Origin: DATJGR01 sp041739525 | GTDB lineage: Bacteria > Pseudomonadota > Gammaproteobacteria > Pseudomonadales > Azotimanducaceae | Direction: 5' to 3' | DNA: 64,000 nt | Assembly: GCA_041739525.1 (NCBI GenBank) | Contig: JBGSNQ010000113.1 | Span: forward strand, 1 to 64,000 | Shown: in pieces, positions 61,022-64,000 of the stretch | Position numbering within the stretch: position 1 is the first letter of the stretch | Layout: each line of letters starts with the position of its first letter | Notes under the pieces: generated by a model | Databases searched by the model: none | Told to the model about the DNA's origin: nothing | The model's input: only the letters and a program-made list of their open reading frames with translations | Position numbers and translations under genes: made by a program

Positions 61022-62247
61022 GCACGCCCGACGTCGTCATCGTCGGCGGGGGAATCGGCGGCGGTGCGCTTGCGAAGAATCTGGCGGAAGCGGGCATCGC
61101 CGTCACGGTCCTCGAACGCACGCTCGAATATGCCGACGTGGTACGCGGCGAGTGGATCGCACCGTGGGGCGTTCCGGAAACGAAGGCCGTCGGCGTGTAT
61201 CCGATCTATGTCGCCAACGGCGGACACCACGTCACGCGGCACGTGTCGTACGACGAGGACATCGCGCCGCGCGTTGCCGAGAAGGCGGCGTTCGATCTGA
61301 CCACGCTGCTGCCCGACAATCCGGGTCCCTTGTGCATCGGCCACCCGTCGATGTGCAACCTGCTGAATCAGGCTGCGACGACTGCAGGCGCCACCGTACT
61401 GAGGGGCGTTTCCAACACGCGGGTTACGCCGGGCTCTCCGCCAACCGTTACGTTCGATCACGATGGCAAGACCACCACGCTGCGCCCGCGTCTGGTCGTT
61501 GGTGCCGACGGGCGCCACGGCAAAACGGCGGAACAGATCGGCGCGAAATTGCAGCAGGACGAACCGCACCATCGCTTCTCCGGCATGCTGGTCGACAACG
61601 TGCCGCAATGGCGGGAAGACACGCAGTTCATATCGGTCGAAGGCGACGTGAACGTGCTGGCGTTCCCGCAGGGCGGCGGGCGCATCCGGCTGTACATCGG
61701 CTTCGGCCTCGAACAGAAGACTCGGCTCGCCGGCCCGCAAGGACCGCAACGGTTTCTCGAGGCGTTTCGCCTCAAGTCCGTGCCGGGAAGCGACGCAATC
61801 GCCGCGGGGCGGCCGATCGGTCCGTGCCTCGTATATCCGAACAACGATACGTGGATCGACGAGCCGTTCGCCGAAGGCGTGCTGCTGATCGGCGATGCCG
61901 CGGGGCGCAACGATCCGATCACCGGCCAGGGACTCTCCATCACGCACCGCGACGTACGCGTCGTGCGTGACATCCTGCTTGGCGATTCAAACTGGTCGAC
62001 CGACGCGTTCGTTCCGTACGGCAAGGAACGCAAGGAGCGCATGCGACGGTTGCGAATCGCGGCACGGATCGCCGCGATTCTGGAAGCCGAGTTCGACACC
62101 GCCGCGCGCGAGCGACGGCATCGTGCAGCGGAGCGACGGCGCGCGATGGCGCCCGAGTCGCTTGCGACGCTGACGCCGTTCATCGGGCCCGATGCGTTGC
62201 CGCCGGAAGCCTATTCGGACGAGGCGGTGGCCGCGTTCCTCGCTTGA
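61018..62247 (+). CDS. FAD-dependent monooxygenase
   Basis: A 409-residue flavoprotein of the PHBH-like class A type. The GxGxxG motif is VVIVGGGIGGGALAKNL, RLVVGADGRHGKT is the second FAD motif (DG), and LLIGDAAGRNDPITGQGLS the third (GD). This is the geometry of aromatic hydroxylases. GTG 61018 overlaps the cyclophilin TGA and gives a start directly before the Rossmann strand; the ORF also begins at 60994. Substrate is unknown. Confidence 0.85.
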   Translation: MSTPDVVIVGGGIGGGALAKNLAEAGIAVTVLERTLEYADVVRGEWIAPWGVPETKAVGVYPIYVANGGHHVTRHVSYDEDIAPRVAEKAAFDLTTLLPDNPGPLCIGHPSMCNLLNQAATTAGATVLRGVSNTRVTPGSPPTVTFDHDGKTTTLRPRLVVGADGRHGKTAEQIGAKLQQDEPHHRFSGMLVDNVPQWREDTQFISVEGDVNVLAFPQGGGRIRLYIGFGLEQKTRLAGPQGPQRFLEAFRLKSVPGSDAIAAGRPIGPCLVYPNNDTWIDEPFAEGVLLIGDAAGRNDPITGQGLSITHRDVRVVRDILLGDSNWSTDAFVPYGKERKERMRRLRIAARIAAILEAEFDTAARERRHRAAERRRAMAPESLATLTPFIGPDALPPEAYSDEAVAAFLA

Positions 62248-63456
62248 TCAGCCGCTTGATTGAGGGCGCTGATCGAGATGCCACAAGCGCGATTTGGCGG
62301 CGATCAGTGCGATCACCGTGAACATCACGGCGGATGCCAACGCCAGTGCGCCGCGCGGACCGATCCACTCCACGAGAAACCCATTCGTGAATGCGCCGAT
62401 CGGTCCTGAACCCATGAACGCGAACGAGTAGAAGCTCATCACGCGGCTGCGTTGGTTCGGCGGTGCTTCCTCCTGCATGATCGTGCGCGCCATGCTCATC
62501 GCGATGCCGCCGCCCATTCCCCAGAGAAAAATCAACACCAACAACACCGTAAAGCTGACACCGATGCCGATCGTGCCGAGCATGACGGCGCCGAGCCCTT
62601 GCGCGAGCAACAGCGCGCGACCCTGCCGGCGGATGTCGCCGAAGCGGATCAGCATGAAGATCGTCGTGACGAGCCCCAATGCGTTCGCGGCATTCATCAG
62701 CGCCAGGTCTCCGGCCGATCCCGCGTAGTACTCGCGCACCAGCAGCGGCAGCGTGACGATGTAGGAGCCCATGAAACACGTGCCCATTGCGACGCTCTGC
62801 AGCACCGTCATCCGCATCGGTGGCGATGCAGCGATGGTTCGATAGCCTTGTGCAATCGCGCGACCGATGTCGCGCAGGCGGTGGTGCTCCTGGTGCACTG
62901 GCGTGGGTCGGTCGGGAATCCGCGCGAAGAACCGAATGCCGAGCATCAGCACCAGCGATTGCACGAACAGAATCGGCAAAGGACCGACCCGCTCTGCGAG
63001 CGATGCGATACCGAGACCGGCGAGCTGAACGCCGAACTGCATCATGCTGGCGCGCACCACAGCCGACTGGATGCCACCTTCCGCGACCTGGTTCAACAGA
63101 CCGTCGCGGGCGGGTGTGACGAATGCCTGTGCCGTTCCCATGACGATGGCGTAGTAGATCATCGCTTTGTAGCTGAGGTTGTCGCTCAGCACGACGATGC
63201 ACAGGAACAGCGGCGGCAGCGCCGCGACAGTCTGCGCGACGATGACGATTCTGCGGCCGCCGAAAATGTCGGCGAGGCTGCCGCCGATCAGAATCAACAA
63301 CATGGTGGGTATCAGCATCGTCATCTGCGCGATGCCGACCATCTGCGGCACCTCGTGCAGCTCCATCGTCACGAGCCACGCGAACATCACCGACTGAATG
63401 CCGAACGCGAAGAACCACGATCCGGTTCCGAGCAGGTAGAGGTTGAACGCCTTCAA
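62248..63456 (-). CDS. MFS transporter (enterobactin-exporter-like DHA3 group)
   Basis: A 402-residue, twelve-helix carrier. GGSLADIFGGRRIVIVAQ is the family motif A, and MGSGPIGAFTNGFLVEWIGP the second-half counterpart. It fits the EntS-like MFS_3 group, generally exporters of small molecules. TTG 63456 overlaps the ABC-F stop (TTGA) and starts KAFNLYLLG; the ORF extends to 63480 without support. Confidence 0.85.
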   Translation of the reverse strand: MKAFNLYLLGTGSWFFAFGIQSVMFAWLVTMELHEVPQMVGIAQMTMLIPTMLLILIGGSLADIFGGRRIVIVAQTVAALPPLFLCIVVLSDNLSYKAMIYYAIVMGTAQAFVTPARDGLLNQVAEGGIQSAVVRASMMQFGVQLAGLGIASLAERVGPLPILFVQSLVLMLGIRFFARIPDRPTPVHQEHHRLRDIGRAIAQGYRTIAASPPMRMTVLQSVAMGTCFMGSYIVTLPLLVREYYAGSAGDLALMNAANALGLVTTIFMLIRFGDIRRQGRALLLAQGLGAVMLGTIGIGVSFTVLLVLIFLWGMGGGIAMSMARTIMQEEAPPNQRSRVMSFYSFAFMGSGPIGAFTNGFLVEWIGPRGALALASAVMFTVIALIAAKSRLWHLDQRPQSSG

Positions 63457-64000
63457 GACCCGGCATCCAGTTGCTCCCAACGCGCGTACGCGGTCGCGAG
63501 CTTCTCGTTGATGCGCTCGAGTGCAGCGAGACCTTCGGCGATCGCGGTTTTGTCCTGCCGATAGAACCCCGGGTCGGCGATGCGCTGTTGCAATGCTTTC
63601 TGTTCGGACTCGAGTGTATCGATGGTCTGCGGCATCGCGTCGAGTTCGCGCTGCTCTTTATAGCTGAGTCGTTTCTTCGCTGCGGTTGGCTTCGTTGCAG
63701 CAACACGTTGCGGCGCAGCTGCAGCGGCTTTTGGTGCGCCGCTGCTGCGCTTCTGCCGCAGCCAATCCTGATATCCGCCGACGTACTCGCCCCACGCGCC
63801 GTCGCCTTCGAATGCCAGAACGCTGGTGACGACGTTGTCGATGAACGCGCGGTCGTGGCTCACGAGCAGCAGCGTGCCGGTGAATTCGGCCAGCAGTTCT
63901 TCGAGCAACTCCAGCGTTTCAGCGTCGAGATCGTTGGTGGGTTCGTCGAACACCAGAAGATTCGCGGGTTGCGTGAACAACTTCGCCATGAGCAAACGAT
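63453..64000 (-). CDS. ABC-F family ATPase (Uup-like), C-terminal part (5' end outside window)
   Basis: The frame runs off the right edge. The visible ~182 residues begin in the second ABC domain: LLVFDEPTNDLD is Walker B with the D-loop, and LLVSHDRAFIDNV the H-loop. A linker follows and then a C-terminal coiled coil (MPQTIDTLESEQKALQQRIA) typical of Uup and related ABC-F proteins, which act on ribosomes or DNA rather than in transport. The missing N-terminus prevents naming the subtype with certainty. Confidence 0.88.
   Translation of the reverse strand, partial: RLLMAKLFTQPANLLVFDEPTNDLDAETLELLEELLAEFTGTLLLVSHDRAFIDNVVTSVLAFEGDGAWGEYVGGYQDWLRQKRSSGAPKAAAAAPQRVAATKPTAAKKRLSYKEQRELDAMPQTIDTLESEQKALQQRIADPGFYRQDKTAIAEGLAALERINEKLATAYARWEQLDAGS

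Overview
The window looks like chromosomal DNA of a GC-rich gammaproteobacterium. The evidence is the block infC-rpmI-rplT-pheS-pheT-ihfA-merR at 34.2-39.7 kb (ihfA behind pheT is a gammaproteobacterial arrangement), a TonB-dependent receptor, cyclophilin, uvrB, and tRNA genes with encoded CCA ends. The many oxygenases, CoA ligases and Lrp-type regulators suggest a catabolically versatile environmental lineage. I cannot name the genus from sequence alone.

Layout. (1) 1-9.5 kb is a defence island: the end of a helicase-type restriction enzyme, an N-terminally truncated HsdM methylase with no HsdS, McrB-McrC, and a tightly overlapping three-gene operon led by a GHKL (MORC/MutL-like) ATPase, followed by the decayed tail of an HNH nuclease. 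(2) 9.5-12.2 kb is a toxin-antitoxin zone: a broken brnT with an XRE antitoxin, an orphan DUF433 protein, and an intact killer/antidote pair. The island abuts the 3' end of tRNA-Asn. (3) 12.5-16.2 kb is uvrB interrupted by a 557-residue intein inserted inside the Walker A loop. (4) 16.2-19.6 kb carries a CoA ligase-dicarboxylate symporter pair and a small membrane protein. (5) 19.9-33.8 kb is a catabolic island: a TonB receptor, then a pair of Lrp/AsnC regulators, two divergent operons (amidohydrolase, FAD monooxygenase, SnoaL-like; and epoxide hydrolase-like, APH-like kinase, SnoaL-like, SDR, second APH-like kinase), then a second, homologous Lrp pair. (6) 33.9-39.8 kb holds tRNA-Val, the translation/IHF block and tRNA-Pro, whose 3' end is duplicated 88 bp downstream. 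(7) 40-42.9 kb has a PhyH dioxygenase, an IS91-type transposase remnant, a potassium channel and a DUF2062 protein. (8) 43.1-49.3 kb is a divergent cluster of HprK-like kinase, PqqD-like protein, two family-2 glycosyltransferases, two NTP_transf_5-type nucleotidyltransferases and a sulfotransferase, with no precursor peptide or peptide cyclase in view. (9) 49.4-64 kb is metabolic: a PhyH dioxygenase, two MFS carriers, an LLM flavoprotein, a DadA-like dehydrogenase, a DCC-lipase maturation factor fusion, an SDR, a Rieske oxygenase, cyclophilin, an FAD monooxygenase and the end of a Uup-like ABC-F gene.

The strongest candidates for undescribed biology are the GHKL-led triad (5894-9284), the uvrB P-loop intein, the HprK/PqqD/nucleotidyltransferase/sulfotransferase cluster, and the catabolic locus bracketed by two pairs of Lrp regulators. 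All functional calls come from reading the translated sequence; no database search was run.
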